This document shows, piece after piece, positions 8,529 to 16,371 of a stretch of DNA of 64,000 nucleotides (its first letter is position 1; each line of letters begins with the position of its first letter). Source of the DNA: G965220205 sp965220205 (GTDB taxonomy: Bacteria > Chloroflexota > Dehalococcoidia > Lucifugimonadales > Australimonadaceae); assembly GCA_965220205.1 (NCBI GenBank), contig OZ244812.1:2170001-2234000 (forward strand), read 5' to 3'. A model generated the notes under the pieces. The model was not told where the DNA came from. It saw only the letters and a program-made list of their open reading frames with translations, and did no database searches. The position numbers and the translations under genes were made by a program.

Positions 8529-9062
8529 CTACGCAGGCGCCGGGACTCCCTCCGCGGGCTGTTCCATCCACGGCAGATAGATGCTCCACTCCTGCGGCAA
8601 GCGCTGGTGCATCAGGTGGTAGTAGGGATTCGCCCGGGGGGCGACGGGGGGACGCAGCAACCGCATCCCCGCCTCCGACGGCGTCCGGCCCGCCTTGCGG
8701 TGGTTGCACGGCACGCAGGCCGTCACGACGTTCTCCCAGGTGTGCGGCCCGCGCATCACCCGGGGCTGGACGTGGTCGAGCGTCAGCTCCCTCGACTGCT
8801 TCCCGCAGTACTGGCACGTGAACTTGTCCCGCCAGAAGACCTCCCGCCGCGAGAGGCGGCGCGTGAAGACGGGGCGCTTCACCATATAGAGCAGCCGGAT
8901 GACGGCGGGGAGCTCGAACGTGGTCGTGGCCGCTCGCACACAGCCGTCCGCCGTCTCGAGCATCTGCGCCTTGCTTCGGAGCAACAGCACAAGCGCCCGC
9001 CTCACGCCGCAGACGTTGAGCGGCTCGTAGTTCTGGTTGAGGACGAGGACGGAACTGTTCAC
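8529..9062 (-). CDS. HNH endonuclease family protein
   Basis: 177 residues from GTG 9062. An HNH fold with zinc ribbon is visible: CQYCGK, then LTLDHVQPR (first His), then HTWENVV with Asn, then ACVPCNHRKAGR completing the second CxxC and final His region. All metal and catalytic positions appear present. This compact stand-alone type is common as a housekeeping gene beginning VLVLNQNYEPLNV, and its role is poorly defined (possibly DNA repair or restriction). It is last in a minus-strand row after speD, speE and cvpA, 54 bp from cvpA. Confidence 0.88.
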   Translation of the reverse strand: MNSSVLVLNQNYEPLNVCGVRRALVLLLRSKAQMLETADGCVRAATTTFELPAVIRLLYMVKRPVFTRRLSRREVFWRDKFTCQYCGKQSRELTLDHVQPRVMRGPHTWENVVTACVPCNHRKAGRTPSEAGMRLLRPPVAPRANPYYHLMHQRLPQEWSIYLPWMEQPAEGVPAPA

Positions 9063-9116
9063 CGATCGGCGCCTCGGTCGCGCAGACCCCTATGAGGGCG
9101 ATACGCCTCGGTCGAA

Positions 9117-9653
9117 TCATAGATTCGAGCGGTGGAGTTCCGCAACCGCCGAGAACGCCCGGTCGTTGAGCATCGACTTGACCCGCTCGAACTCCTCCGG
9201 CAGCAGCGCAAGCACGAAGCCGAACGTGTCGATGAGCGGCTCGGCCAACAACGATTCCTCCACCGCCCGCTCGGACGAGTCCGACGGCACGACGCCCGCG
9301 GCGGCGACGAACGCCGTGGCCGCCAGCGCCCCGAGGAGCGCTCCGACGAATGCGCCCGAGCTGCTGTCCACCCAGCCCAGAAGCATCGCCTTCAGCATCG
9401 CCTTCAGAGAGCCCGCCGCAATCAGCGCGAGAACCAAGACCACGACAACGATCCCGCCGAACGCTGCCAGCTCGGCCGCGCCGTCGTTGCCGATAGGGAT
9501 GACCGGCGCCAGGTCGTCGAACAACCTTCCCGCGAGGACCACCCCTAGGATCCCGCCAACGAGGGTGAAGCCCAGACGGATGATCCCGTGCATCCAGCCC
9601 ATGACGCCGAGACCCAGAACGAGGACCAACACGACGACATCCAACCAATTCAT
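9117..9653 (-). CDS. CvpA family membrane protein
   Basis: 178 residues with four strongly hydrophobic segments in the first 130, starting MNWLDVVVLVLVLGLGVMGWMHG, the usual CvpA pattern of an N-terminal helix followed by a Gly-rich turn. A soluble tail of about 50 residues follows. The start is ATG 9653 with GGAGG upstream. CvpA proteins are inner-membrane proteins linked to colicin V production, envelope function and bile tolerance; a molecular activity is not established. It lies 124 bp after speE on the same strand. Confidence 0.85.
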   Translation of the reverse strand: MNWLDVVVLVLVLGLGVMGWMHGIIRLGFTLVGGILGVVLAGRLFDDLAPVIPIGNDGAAELAAFGGIVVVVLVLALIAAGSLKAMLKAMLLGWVDSSSGAFVGALLGALAATAFVAAAGVVPSDSSERAVEESLLAEPLIDTFGFVLALLPEEFERVKSMLNDRAFSAVAELHRSNL

Positions 9654-9777
9654 AGCGACCTCCGGTTGCCCCCAACATAGCGGGTCGCCGCGCCGTCCAA
9701 CAGCCGGTCGGCGTGCGGCGTTTGGGGCCCTGGCCCTTCGCCTTGGGCGCGTGGGCGTGGGCGTTGGAAGTACGGGA

Positions 9778-10707
9778 TCAGATGGCGTAGAGGGGGTTGT
9801 CCCGCGTGATGAGGCGCTCCTCGGCCTGCATCGCCCGCCGGATGTAGAGCGGGAGTCCGAACAGCCCGCGGTGCGCCACGCCGTCGTAGTACGCCAACCC
9901 CTGGACGCCGCGAGCCTCGATGCGGCGGTCCACCTCGTCCGCGGCCATGTCCGCGGGGTCCGGCGCGCCGTCGACGCCGCCGATGGTGAAGCCCCACATC
10001 GTCCCGAAGCTCGGCACGTAGACGCGGTAGGGGGCCGTGTGCTCGAACACGGACGCCATCGTGTTGCGGATAGCGGTGAACACCTCGCCGACGTTGGTGG
10101 GGCCTGCGGGTCCCGATTGGGTCACCAGCAACCCGCCTGGGTTCAGGCGGGCGGCGGCAGTCCGGTAGAACTCCTGGGTGTACAGCAGGTACGCGGGCCC
10201 GCCCTCGAGCGGATCGGGCACGTCCACGATGATCACGTCGAAGCCCTGCGTCTCGTTCTCGACGTAGGCGAGGGCGTCCTCGTGCAGCAGCCGCAGGCGG
10301 GGGTCGTCGAACGCGCCGCGGTGGTGATTGGGCAGGTGCTCGCGGCAGAGGGCAACAACCTCCGCGTCGAGGTCCACCATCACGACGCTGGCGACCTGGG
10401 GATGGCGGAGCGTCTCGCGGGCCGTAGCGCCCTCGCCGCCGCCGGCGATGAGCACGCGGCGGGGGGCCGGGTGCGCCAGCATCGCCGGCTGCACGAGCCC
10501 CTCGTGGTAGACCCACTCGTCGGCCTCGGACGACTGGGTCTTGCCGTCGAGGACCAGACTGCGGCCGAAGGGACCGGTCTCGATGACCTGTACGCGCTGG
10601 TAGGCGGTGCGGCCGTCATAGAGCACGCTGCGCACGCCCGCCGCTTGGACGAGGTCGGGCGTGATGTATTCGAGATACCAGATGGTCTGGGTCGGCAGCC
10701 CCTCCAT
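9778..10707 (-). CDS. speE: Polyamine aminopropyltransferase (spermidine synthase)
   Basis: 309 residues. It transfers aminopropyl from decarboxylated SAM to putrescine. Visible motifs are the substrate loop YQRVQVIET, the Rossmann GGGEGATAREL-type motif (GGGEGATARETL), VDLDAEVV for the cofactor Asp, and DVPDPLEGGPAYLLYT, matching the catalytic D(x)D region. The frame continues upstream, but ATG 10707 is chosen because speD ends only 5 nt before it and the family start (ends WYLEY) begins there. The speD-speE pair forms a two-gene polyamine operon that supplies its own donor substrate. Confidence 0.94.
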   Translation of the reverse strand: MEGLPTQTIWYLEYITPDLVQAAGVRSVLYDGRTAYQRVQVIETGPFGRSLVLDGKTQSSEADEWVYHEGLVQPAMLAHPAPRRVLIAGGGEGATARETLRHPQVASVVMVDLDAEVVALCREHLPNHHRGAFDDPRLRLLHEDALAYVENETQGFDVIIVDVPDPLEGGPAYLLYTQEFYRTAAARLNPGGLLVTQSGPAGPTNVGEVFTAIRNTMASVFEHTAPYRVYVPSFGTMWGFTIGGVDGAPDPADMAADEVDRRIEARGVQGLAYYDGVAHRGLFGLPLYIRRAMQAEERLITRDNPLYAI

Positions 10708-10712
10708 GGGGG

Positions 10713-11087
10713 CTATGCGCCGGTGACGGGAGCGGCGGCGCGCAGGACTCCCCGGGCTACTTCGGTTATCTCGGGGCTGCGCGATTCGAGCTGCTCGATG
10801 ATGAGCGAGGCGGCGTCGGTGGGCTCGAAGCCCTCGCCGCACGTGAAGATGTCGACTGCGGCGTAGCCGAACTCGGGCCACGTGTGGATGCAGACATGGG
10901 ACTCAGCGATCGCGACGACGCCCGTTACGCCCTGGGGGCTGAACCGGTGGAATATCTCGCCGATGACCGTTGCTCCGGTCTCCTCGGCGGCGTGGAGCAT
11001 CGTGCTCCTGACGAACTCGAGGTCGTCCAGCTTCTCGCAGTTGCACTCACACAGTTCGAGCAGTACGTGTCGCCCCAGTGCTTCCAA
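10713..11087 (-). CDS. speD: S-adenosylmethionine decarboxylase proenzyme, prokaryotic type
   Basis: 124 residues from TTG 11087 (family start MEALGRHVLLEL). The self-cleavage site Glu62-Ser63 lies in AIAESHVCIHTWPE; Ser63 becomes the catalytic pyruvoyl group. The catalytic Cys in FTCG (Cys83) and the active-site His are present. The product, decarboxylated SAM, feeds SpeE, whose start lies 5 nt downstream. A G-rich stretch at 8-15 nt serves as ribosome-binding site. Length and motifs match the class 1B enzyme. Confidence 0.93.
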   Translation of the reverse strand: MEALGRHVLLELCECNCEKLDDLEFVRSTMLHAAEETGATVIGEIFHRFSPQGVTGVVAIAESHVCIHTWPEFGYAAVDIFTCGEGFEPTDAASLIIEQLESRSPEITEVARGVLRAAAPVTGA

Positions 11088-11321
11088 TCAAGTGCCCCCC
11101 CTTTTGGAAAGTACCGGTTCGTCGAGGAATACCGGTTCGCCGAAGCGCGCGCCAAGCGGGGAGTCTATCAGGACAGAACGCTTTCCCGCAAGGCGACCGC
11201 GCGTTGGCGGCGGAGGAAGGCCCATGGACGCCGCGCCCGTTGACCGCGCGAGTGCTGGCTCGTAGCATGACCCTCGGTTGGCCCTCGCGACTCTCTCTGC
11301 GCGGCCACGAGAGCATGAGCT

Positions 11322-11771
11322 ATGGACGACTACCTCCGGCAATACGGCTTCGTTTTCATCCTCGGCGTCGTCGCTTTGCTCGTACCGCTCAGCGTGCTGA
11401 TAGCGTCGTACCTTGGCACGCGCATCCGGGCCCGCCCACGGCGCCCCAATCCGATCAAGTACGACCCGTACGAGTGCGGGATGGAGACGGTCGGCGGATC
11501 GTGGGAGCGGTTCAACGTCCGCTACTACCGGTTCGCCCTGCTCTTCCTCCTGTTCGACGTAGAGGTCGTGTTCCTCTTCCCCTGGGCAACGCAGGCGGGA
11601 ACGTTGGGCTGGACCGCCTTCGGCGCCGTCCTGTTCTTCTTCGCGGCGATGGTGGTCGGCTGGGTCTACGAGTGGAAGCGGGGCGGCATGGAGTGGGACG
11701 AGAGCACGCCCGCCGAGACGCCGGCGGAGGCCGAGGCGTCCGAGCCGGCGCCCAGGGCCGCCGCGGCCTGA
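11322..11771 (+). CDS. nuoA: NADH-quinone oxidoreductase subunit A (isolated)
   Basis: 149 residues, three transmembrane helices. The conserved loop PYECGMETVGGSWERFNVRYY follows helix 1, and FDVEVVFLFPWA marks helix 2, both diagnostic of NuoA/ND3. An Ala/Glu/Pro-rich tail of about 25 residues extends beyond the usual end. NuoA is part of the membrane arm of complex I at the quinone channel. Unusually no nuoB-N follows: the next gene converges from the other strand 18 bp away. Either complex I genes are split in this genome or this is an extra copy. Confidence 0.9.
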   Translation: MDDYLRQYGFVFILGVVALLVPLSVLIASYLGTRIRARPRRPNPIKYDPYECGMETVGGSWERFNVRYYRFALLFLLFDVEVVFLFPWATQAGTLGWTAFGAVLFFFAAMVVGWVYEWKRGGMEWDESTPAETPAEAEASEPAPRAAAA

Positions 11772-11789
11772 GCAGCGGACCGCTCCGCG

Positions 11790-13343
11790 CTAGCCCCCGT
11801 ACCGCTCGCGCAACTCGCGTTTGAGGACCTTCCCGAGCGCATTGCGGGGGAGGGTCTCCACGAACCGCACCTCCTCGGGGCGCTTGAACCGCGCGAGCGC
11901 GCCGCATGCGCGCAGCAGATCGTTGGCCTGCGGCGAGGCTCCGGGCGACGGCACGACGACCGCGACGACGCGTTCGCCCCACGTCTCGTCGGGAAGACCG
12001 ACCACCGCGCAATCGTCGACGCCCTCGCAGGCGAGCAGCGTCTGCTCCACCTCCTCGGGCGACACCATCTCGCCGCCCCGTTTGATGAAGTCCTTAGCCC
12101 GTCCTTGCAAGTAGATGTAGCCGTCGTCGTCCATGTAGCCCAGGTCGCCGGTGTACAGCCACCCATCCCTCACAGCCTGCGGGCCCTCCTCGTCGCCGCC
12201 CCAGTAGCCGCGCATCAGCCTCGGCCCGCGCGCCGCGATCTCGCCGGTCTCCCCTGCCAGGAGCGGAGCGCCCATCTCGTCGACAACCCGCACCTCGACG
12301 TCGGCCAGCGGACGACCGATGCTCGTCAGGCGCTTCCGCCTCTTGGCCACGACCTCGGCGGGACCCTCGAGCACATGGTCCTCGGGAGGGACCATCGCGA
12401 TGGTCGAGCCCGTCTCCGTCTGGCCGAACGCGTTGATGAACTGCACGCCCGGCAGCTGCGCTATCGCCCGTTCGATGAGCTTCTGCGGCATCGGCGCGCC
12501 GCCGTAGGTGAGAACGGTCAGGCTCGCGAGGTCGCGGCGCCGCGCGTCGGGGTGGTCCAGGACCTGCTTGAGCATCGTCGGGACCAACAACGCGCGCTGC
12601 ACGCGCTCGCTCTCGACGAGGGCGAGCCATTCCCCGGGCTCGAACTGTCGCTGGATGACCACGGAGCGGCCCCCGTAGACCGACGCCAGCGCCGCCTGAA
12701 GCCCCGCGACGTGGTGCATCGGCAGCGTCAGCAGGGTGCGCTCTTCTTGGTCGGGGTCGGGCGGCTCGACAGCGCTGAGCATGAACGAGGTGAAGCTCGC
12801 GTGACTCAGCATCACTGCCTTCGGCCGGCCGGTGGTGCCCGCGGTGAACAGCAGCGCCGCCGTCTCCTCCGGCTCGCCCGCTGGGAACCGGATCTCCTCC
12901 GCCGAGCCCGTCGACGCGAACTCCTCGTACGCCGTCCATCCGGCCGGCGCGTTTGGCCCGGCGACGATACGGCGCTCTGCGCTGTCCGCGCCGCCCGCGA
13001 GCCCATCGATGATTTCCGCGTAGCGTTGTCCCGCCACAACCACCTTCGGCCCCGCGTGTTCGAGCGGGTAGGCCACCTCCTGGCCGCGTCCCCGGAAGTT
13101 CAACGGGACGTAGATCGCATCGAGCCGCGCGGCAGCGAAGTAGACCTCGAAGTGTTGCGGCGTGTTCACGTCCATCACCGCAACGCGGTCGCCGGGGCCC
13201 ACGCCCGCCTCCGCCAACGCATTCGCGAGACGGTTCGCGCGCGCGGCCAGGCCTGCGTACGTCGTGCGGACGCCCTCGGCGCTCAGCGCTGTGCGATCGG
13301 GGACGATGGCGGCCGCAATGGCCAGCAGCTCGTGGGTATGCAC
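11790..13343 (-). CDS. Class I adenylate-forming acyl-CoA synthetase
   Basis: 517 residues. The AMP-binding P-loop LLFTAGTTGRPKAVMLSH (about 168-185), the motif INAFGQTETG, the hinge YTGDLGYMDDDGYIYLQGRAKDFIKRGGE and the C-terminal catalytic Lys in NALGKVLKREL are all present. It should activate a carboxylic acid to acyl-AMP and then acyl-CoA; chain length is not predictable. It is third in a minus-strand operon, 3 nt after a crotonase that itself overlaps a second crotonase, which suggests acid activation followed by hydration or isomerisation of an unsaturated acyl-CoA. Confidence 0.9.
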   Translation of the reverse strand: MHTHELLAIAAAIVPDRTALSAEGVRTTYAGLAARANRLANALAEAGVGPGDRVAVMDVNTPQHFEVYFAAARLDAIYVPLNFRGRGQEVAYPLEHAGPKVVVAGQRYAEIIDGLAGGADSAERRIVAGPNAPAGWTAYEEFASTGSAEEIRFPAGEPEETAALLFTAGTTGRPKAVMLSHASFTSFMLSAVEPPDPDQEERTLLTLPMHHVAGLQAALASVYGGRSVVIQRQFEPGEWLALVESERVQRALLVPTMLKQVLDHPDARRRDLASLTVLTYGGAPMPQKLIERAIAQLPGVQFINAFGQTETGSTIAMVPPEDHVLEGPAEVVAKRRKRLTSIGRPLADVEVRVVDEMGAPLLAGETGEIAARGPRLMRGYWGGDEEGPQAVRDGWLYTGDLGYMDDDGYIYLQGRAKDFIKRGGEMVSPEEVEQTLLACEGVDDCAVVGLPDETWGERVVAVVVPSPGASPQANDLLRACGALARFKRPEEVRFVETLPRNALGKVLKRELRERYGG

Positions 13344-13346
13344 CTC

Positions 13347-14090
13347 TTACGCCTCGCCGGACCGGGCGCCGGCAGTCAACGCCGCGCCAAGCCGGTATTC
13401 GAGCGCCAGAGCCTGCGGCAACGGCATGTCTCCGCCTTCGTGGACGGCGCGCTTGGCGGCCGCCAGGGCGCTGTCGGACGCGCCGAGCATTCGGCGCAGC
13501 AGCGCGCTCGCCCGCTCGTCCAGCTGCCCGCGCGGCACGACCTCGGCGACGAGTCCCAGGCTCCGGGCCTCTGTCGCGCCGACCCGGCGGCCCGACAGCA
13601 GCAATTCCAACGCTCGACCCCGCCCAACGAGACGGGGAAGCAGCTGCGTGCCGCCCGCCGCCGGGAGCAGGCCGAGGCCCGCTTCCGGCAGGCCCAGTTC
13701 CACGTCGTCCGACGCGACCCGGAGGTCGCAGCAGCAGGCGATTTCGAGGCCCGAGCCCAGGCAGTAGCCGTGCAACGCCGCGACGAACGGTTTCGTGATG
13801 CTGAGCCACAGGCCCCACACGTCGCGCTCCTTCCGCGCCTTGCGCGCGATTGCCTGCGACGGCGCCGTACCGAACTCGGTGAGGTCCGCGCCCGCGCAGA
13901 AGCCCCGCTCGCCGGCGCCGCGCACGACGACGCCGCGCACGTCCGGGTCGTCCCGCACCGCCGCGAGGACCTCGTAGAGATCGTCGCGCATCGCGGTGTT
14001 GAACGCGTTGATCACGGCGGGCCGGTCCAGCGTGATCGTGGCCGCGCCGCCGGCCTGCTTCTCGTAGCGCAGCGCCGTGAATCCCGTCAT
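13347..14090 (-). CDS. Enoyl-CoA hydratase/isomerase family protein (complete active site)
   Basis: 247 residues, crotonase fold. The oxyanion-hole segment GFCAGADLTEF (about 63-73) and the catalytic stretch LGLPEAGLGLLPAAGGTQLLPR, with one crotonase-type Glu, are present, and GYCLGSGLEIACCCDLRVA is canonical. It probably hydrates or isomerises an enoyl-CoA. ATG 14090 overlaps the upstream crotonase stop by 4 nt (ATGA), and the synthetase begins 3 nt downstream, so the three genes are translationally coupled. An unusual triple Cys (CCC) lies next to the substrate-binding helix. Confidence 0.88.
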   Translation of the reverse strand: MTGFTALRYEKQAGGAATITLDRPAVINAFNTAMRDDLYEVLAAVRDDPDVRGVVVRGAGERGFCAGADLTEFGTAPSQAIARKARKERDVWGLWLSITKPFVAALHGYCLGSGLEIACCCDLRVASDDVELGLPEAGLGLLPAAGGTQLLPRLVGRGRALELLLSGRRVGATEARSLGLVAEVVPRGQLDERASALLRRMLGASDSALAAAKRAVHEGGDMPLPQALALEYRLGAALTAGARSGEA

Positions 14091-14806
14091 CGTCCCTCGA
14101 AACGGGGCCGCGAGCGCTCGCGAAAGCTGCGCAGCCCGGCTGCCCGGTCGGATGTAGCGTGCAGCAGCACGCTCAGGTCGGCCTCCAGGCGGAGCCCCGC
14201 CTCCAGCCCCATGTCGAGGCCCGCGAGCACAGCCTCCTTGCCGTAGGCGGCGGCGATCGGCGCGGCCGCCGCGACTCGCTGCGCAAGCTCCATCGCCTGC
14301 TCCCTGCCTCCCGCCAACTCGACGAGCCCGATGCGGAGCGCCTCGACGTCCGAGATGACATCGCCCGTCAGCAGGAGGCGCAGCGCCTGCCCTCGGCCTA
14401 CGAGTCGGCTGAGCCGTTGGGAGCCGCCGTCCCAGGGCAGCAGACCGTGGACGGCGTGCCGCATCCCGAACGCCGCTCCGGCTGTCATGCGGATGTCGCA
14501 CGCCAGCGCAAGCGCCAAGCCTTGGTCGAGGCAGTCGCCCTCGATCCAAGCGATCGTCGGCTTGGCCAGGGCGGCGACAGCAGACGCGGGGCCGTATGGC
14601 GCTGGCTCGCCCAGGCCGGTGGCGAATACGCCGTCCTTTCCGGCAACGACGACGGCCCGCACGCCGTCGTCGTCGCTCAAGGCCTCGCACGCATCCGCGA
14701 TCGCGGCCCCGAGCGCCGCGTCGAGGCGGTTCGCCTCTTCCGGCCGATTGAGCGCGAGCGTGGCCACGGACCCGTGGCGAGTCACGCTGACGGCTGCGCT
14801 GTCCAT
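14087..14806 (-). CDS. Crotonase-like protein lacking canonical catalytic residues
   Basis: 239 residues of clear crotonase fold (GDCLDQGLALALACDIRMTAGAAFG). The usual CAGxD oxyanion motif is replaced by FATGLGEPAPY, and the catalytic PE position by MRHAVHGLLPWDGG, so both glutamates of classical hydratases are missing. It could be an isomerase, dehalogenase or ring-cleaving paralogue, or a structural partner of the crotonase translated from its overlapping downstream ATG. It is first in the operon. A start at ATG 14806 gives the normal family N-terminus. Confidence 0.82.
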   Translation of the reverse strand: MDSAAVSVTRHGSVATLALNRPEEANRLDAALGAAIADACEALSDDDGVRAVVVAGKDGVFATGLGEPAPYGPASAVAALAKPTIAWIEGDCLDQGLALALACDIRMTAGAAFGMRHAVHGLLPWDGGSQRLSRLVGRGQALRLLLTGDVISDVEALRIGLVELAGGREQAMELAQRVAAAAPIAAAYGKEAVLAGLDMGLEAGLRLEADLSVLLHATSDRAAGLRSFRERSRPRFEGR

Positions 14807-14932
14807 CGCTCCTCCCCGGCGCCAGAGCCAGCTCGGCGCCGCGAGCCCATGATACCCGCCGCGCTCCCCCTCCGTCGTTCCCGCGCAGGCAACGATCTCG
14901 CCGCCCTCCGGCCCGTCTGTGCTCCCGTCTGA

Positions 14933-14972
14933 CCTCCTCCCCCGGCTCTGTGGGGGAGGATTGAGGTGGGGG
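14933..14972. repeat. GC-rich palindromic repeat, copy 4
   Basis: CCTCCTCCCCC, a slightly longer loop (GGCTCTGT), then GGGGGAGGATTGAGG. The variable loop with conserved arms indicates hairpin-preserving divergence among the four copies. Confidence 0.7.
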
Positions 14973-15118
14973 AGCCCCGCAGTCTCGCGTCACGCACGCC
15001 GCCGCGCCATGACACCCGCCCGTTGCGCAGTCCCCCCTTCGCCTCCTACCCTATCCCCAACGGCCCAACCTCAGCGGCAGTCCCGCCCACCGGCCCCCGG
15101 CCCGTCCCCGGAGGCGGA

Positions 15119-15203
15119 ATGTCTCACTTTGGAACAAGGTAACCCTCTCCCCCGCCGGACAGCCGCACTCGGGAAATGAGACCAAATGAGACCAAATGAG
15201 ACA
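15119..15203. repeat. Triple-decamer repeat element, family B, copy 1
   Basis: Three tandem 10-bp units AAATGAGACN occupy 15174-15203. An inverted partial copy, TGTCTCACTTTGG, lies about 45 bp upstream and could pair with CCAAATGAGACA. The layout (three decamers of AAATG-NNN-C plus an inverted repeat) parallels family A at 2122 although the sequence differs. A related copy lies at 57616-57645. Confidence 0.7.
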
Positions 15204-15359
15204 CATAGAAAGACCGCTTACGCCTGAGAACGCTTGCCCAGGCGTGCGCGGAGCCTCCGTTTCGGCCCATTTCGCAGTCCCCCGACTGCCAACCGATGGC
15301 CAATCACCGTCGTTCCGGGCCCCGAGCCGGGAGTCTCCCGACGACCAAAGGTGTGTGAG

Positions 15360-15842
15360 ATGGACCAGCCGCGGCAATTCACCGCTACCGGCTACCTCGT
15401 GAGCGGCGATGCGCTCTTGCTTCACTGGCACGCCAAGGTGCAGGCGTGGCTCCCGCCCGGCGGTCATGTCGAACCCAACGAGGACCCGGTGCAGGCAGTG
15501 CTGCGCGAGGTGCTCGAGGAGACCGGGATCGCCGCCGAGGTCGTCGCGGCCTCCCCCGTCCTGGATATCGCCTGGCCGGCGCAGCTCGTCCCGCCGGTCG
15601 CCATCCTGGTCGAGGAGATCCACGACCCCGTGGGCGGCGACCACGAGCACATCGATCTCATCTACTTCTGTCGTCCCACCGGGGCGGTTGCGCCGCTGAT
15701 GGACGGTTGGCGGTGGGTTGCCCGGCGGGAGCTCGCCGAGGGGGTTCCCCTGGAGAGGCGCGGGGGCGAGCCGGAGCCTCCTCCCGAGAGCGTCCGGCTG
15801 CTGGCCGAGCGGGCGTTCCGGATTGTTGGCGGCGAGACATAG
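15360..15842 (+). CDS. Nudix hydrolase
   Basis: 160 residues. The Nudix box is complete from Gly36: GHVEPNE, seven residues, then REVLEETGI, so the metal-binding Glu residues are all present. It should hydrolyse a nucleoside diphosphate linked to another group; the substrate is not predictable. The start is ATG 15360 (MDQPRQF), with AAGGTG about 8 nt upstream. The frame is open back to 15234 without family similarity. It is followed 19 bp later by the groESL promoter, so it is probably transcribed separately from the chaperonin genes. Confidence 0.88.
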   Translation: MDQPRQFTATGYLVSGDALLLHWHAKVQAWLPPGGHVEPNEDPVQAVLREVLEETGIAAEVVAASPVLDIAWPAQLVPPVAILVEEIHDPVGGDHEHIDLIYFCRPTGAVAPLMDGWRWVARRELAEGVPLERRGGEPEPPPESVRLLAERAFRIVGGET

Positions 15843-15860
15843 CGCTCGGGCGCCGACCGC

Positions 15861-15889
15861 TTGACAACCCTCCGAGAGCCCTCTAGTAT
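15861..15889 (+). promoter_or_regulatory. Sigma-70-type promoter of groES-groEL
   Basis: TTGACA (15861-15866), a 17-bp spacer, then TAGTAT (15884-15889). The predicted transcription start near 15896 places the CIRCE operator at the very beginning of the transcript. This is one of the best promoter matches in the window. Confidence 0.85.
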
Positions 15890-15898
15890 TCGCGCTGA

Positions 15899-15925
15899 TT
15901 AGCAGTTGGAGCGCGACACTGCTAA
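15899..15925. promoter_or_regulatory. CIRCE operator (HrcA site) of groES-groEL
   Basis: TTAGCAGTT, 9-bp spacer, CACTGCTAA: arms match at 8 of 9 and keep the CIRCE arm and spacer lengths. The canonical arm TTAGCACTC is changed to TTAGCAGT-, a variant shared with one half of the site before hrcA (43728-43754), so the HrcA of this organism probably recognises the variant. HrcA released by chaperonin-limited folding would derepress groESL on heat shock. Confidence 0.88.
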
Positions 15926-15997
15926 CAGACTAGCGGGCAGAGTGCCAAACAGCCTTCGGTCTATCACCGGAGGCAGAAGCACAGAAGGAGGACACAG

Positions 15998-16297
15998 GTG
16001 GCGCGAACGCTTCAACCCTTGGGCGACCGGATCGTGGTGAAGGCAGTGGAACAGGAAGGTCAGACCAAGAGCGGACTGTACGTTCCAGACACCGCGAAGG
16101 AACGCCCCCAAGAGGGATCGGTTATCGCAGTCGGCCCCGGCCGGATGACGGACGAGGGCAACCGAATCGCTATGGAGGTGGCCGTCGGCGACAGTGTGGT
16201 GTATTCGAAGTTCGCCGGGACCGAGTTCACCGAGGATGGCGAGGAGCTCCTGATCCTGACGGAGCGGGACATTCTGGCGAAGATCGTTGCCGGCTAG
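15998..16297 (+). CDS. groES: Co-chaperonin GroES (Hsp10)
   Basis: 99 residues from GTG 15998, with AAGGAGG at good spacing. The sequence starts LQPLGDRIVVKAVEQE. The mobile loop QTKSGLYVPDTAKERPQEG is present, and ILTERDILAKI closes the barrel. The heptameric lid closes the GroEL cavity during ATP-driven folding in the cytoplasm. It is transcribed from the CIRCE-controlled promoter about 100 bp upstream; groEL follows after 74 bp. Length and motifs are entirely normal. Confidence 0.97.
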   Translation: MARTLQPLGDRIVVKAVEQEGQTKSGLYVPDTAKERPQEGSVIAVGPGRMTDEGNRIAMEVAVGDSVVYSKFAGTEFTEDGEELLILTERDILAKIVAG

Positions 16298-16371
16298 AGG
16301 CCGGACGGTCTAGGTACACAGCACTACATCGCCCCGAGTAGCGGGCGCGGCACAACGAGGAGGAGCCACAC

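Larger units (their letters stand above)
14807..15359. other. Repeat-bearing intergenic region before the Nudix gene
   Basis: 553 bases between divergent genes. It contains the fourth copy of the GC-rich palindrome (14933-14972) and a triple-decamer element of family B (15174-15203) with an inverted partner TGTCTCACTTTGG at about 15119-15131. The frame of the Nudix gene is open back to 15234 but has no family similarity before 15360. No RNA gene was recognised. Confidence 0.65.

Noticed and set aside
12105..14246. 713-codon plus-strand frame across the acyl-CoA synthetase and crotonase genes
   Set aside because: It spans two real genes and their junction on the opposite strand and has shadow-type composition and no motifs.
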